Below are positions 5,419 through 5,683 of a DNA stretch of 5,683 bases, in pieces. The stretch lies in assembly GCA_947177545.1 (NCBI GenBank), contig CAMWVF010000089.1:1-5683 (forward strand), given 5' to 3'. This DNA comes from an uncultured Clostridia bacterium (GTDB lineage: Bacteria > Bacillota > Clostridia > Oscillospirales > Ruminococcaceae). Numbering within the stretch: position 1 is the stretch's first letter; every line of letters begins with the position of its first letter. The translations under genes and the position numbers were made by a program. The notes beneath the pieces are model-generated. The model saw nothing but the letters and a program-made list of their open reading frames with translations. It was not told where the DNA came from and did no database searches.

Positions 5419-5615
5419 ATGAAGCATTAAAAAAATGGTTTAAGGCGGCGATGTGCCGTGCGCTCAAAACATTTTTTCAGAGCGGAGCTGCTTCGATGTG
5501 CGTGCTTTCTGTAGTTAAACAGTTCAGCTGGGAAACAACTGTCTGTACGGCAATTTTGGCCGGACTGTTTTCGCTGCTCACAAGCTCTTTGAGCTTTCCC
5601 GATATACCAAAATAA
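5415..5615 (+). CDS. Small r1t-type phage holin
   Basis: This 66-aa membrane protein would form pores in the cytoplasmic membrane and let the endolysin reach the wall. An amphipathic basic N-terminus (KKWFKAAMCRALKTFFQSG, residues 6-24) leads into a first hydrophobic segment (about 20-36). A short turn (KQFSWE) leads into a second segment (41-58, TTVCTAILAGLFSLLTS), and the protein ends in a short FPDIPK tail. This pattern, with RALKTF and the AxLAGxxSLLTSL ending, matches the r1t holin family. The ATG overlaps the lysozyme stop codon (ATGA at 5415-5418), indicating translational coupling. GGGAGG at 5402-5407 lies 7 nt upstream. It is the last gene of the visible operon. Confidence 0.85.
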   Translation: MNEALKKWFKAAMCRALKTFFQSGAASMCVLSVVKQFSWETTVCTAILAGLFSLLTSSLSFPDIPK

Positions 5616-5683
5616 AATTTTTTCGGATTTTCGCGTTAATATAATATAATACCGTCCGCTAAAGGCTTTAATGAGTAACATAC
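5616..5683 (+). promoter_or_regulatory. AT-rich 3' end of the window: possible promoter and start of a next gene
   Basis: Two overlapping TATAAT boxes lie at 5640-5645 and 5645-5650, with only a poor -35 candidate (TTCGGA at 5622-5627, 17 nt before the second). AAAGG at 5661-5665 precedes an ATG at 5671 that opens a frame MSNI running off the window. No terminator is visible after the holin, so the next gene may be part of the operon or have its own promoter. The evidence is weak. Confidence 0.3.

Noticed and set aside
5582..5596. AAGCTC-TTT-GAGCTT hairpin in the holin gene
   Set aside because: It is short, lies within coding sequence and has no T tract, so it is probably a result of codon choice for Ser-Leu-Ser.
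1140..5615. Operon as an ordinary prophage lysis and tail region
   Set aside because: Only lysozyme and holin are phage-like; no tail, capsid, portal or terminase gene is present in the window, though flanking DNA could change this.
1..5683. AATGAGTAA at both window ends (1-9 and 5670-5678) as a target-site duplication
   Set aside because: Nine bases containing a common ATGAGTAA start context are likely coincidental, and no element boundaries are visible beside them.

Overview
The window looks like chromosomal DNA of a gut-type Bacillota (Clostridia, probably Ruminococcaceae/Oscillospirales-like). It has moderately low GC, strong AGGAGG-type ribosome binding sites, tight co-directional genes, a Clostridia-style tyrosine recombinase, a GH25 lysozyme and an r1t-type holin. 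Taxonomy is inferred from style only. All supported genes are on the + strand.

Layout. (1) 71-703: catalytic part of a tyrosine recombinase, with the R-K-HxxR-H-Y residues intact but the N-terminus doubtful. (2) 704-1139: 436 bases without a gene, densely organised. A 20-bp imperfect inverted repeat (714-733 and 939-958, 18/20 matching) encloses about 205 bp that hold a strong rightward terminator (792-828), a long GC-rich hairpin (845-883) and, at the left edge, a leftward promoter (TTGACA, 17 nt, TATTAT). A 30-bp imperfect stem (1011-1103) follows in the leader of the operon. (3) 1140-5615: six genes in one apparent operon: a DUF2589 protein with an inserted module, a DUF2589-related companion, a small helical protein of unknown function, a probable nitrilase-fold amidohydrolase, a GH25 endolysin and a holin. 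(4) 5616-5683: AT-rich DNA with twin TATAAT boxes and a possible start of the next gene at 5671.

Main interpretation. The recombinase gene, the inverted repeat and the enclosed promoter have the architecture of a phase-variable invertible promoter. As written the promoter points left, away from the operon, and a terminator blocks read-through from the recombinase gene, so this sequence appears to be the OFF state. If the segment flips about the repeats, the TTGACA box lands exactly 17 nt upstream of the TATAAT box already present in the right repeat at 948-953. That creates a perfect consensus promoter facing the operon. The sequence shows the geometry; the inversion itself is a prediction.

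How the genes may work together (inference). An operon that ends in an endolysin and a holin can be lethal or membrane-active when expressed. Switching it on in only a subpopulation would make sense if the DUF2589 proteins and the nitrilase-like enzyme are intracellular products released by lysis or by holin-dependent export. No capsid, portal, terminase or tail genes are visible, so this is not an ordinary prophage fragment. No tRNA, rRNA or CRISPR array was seen.
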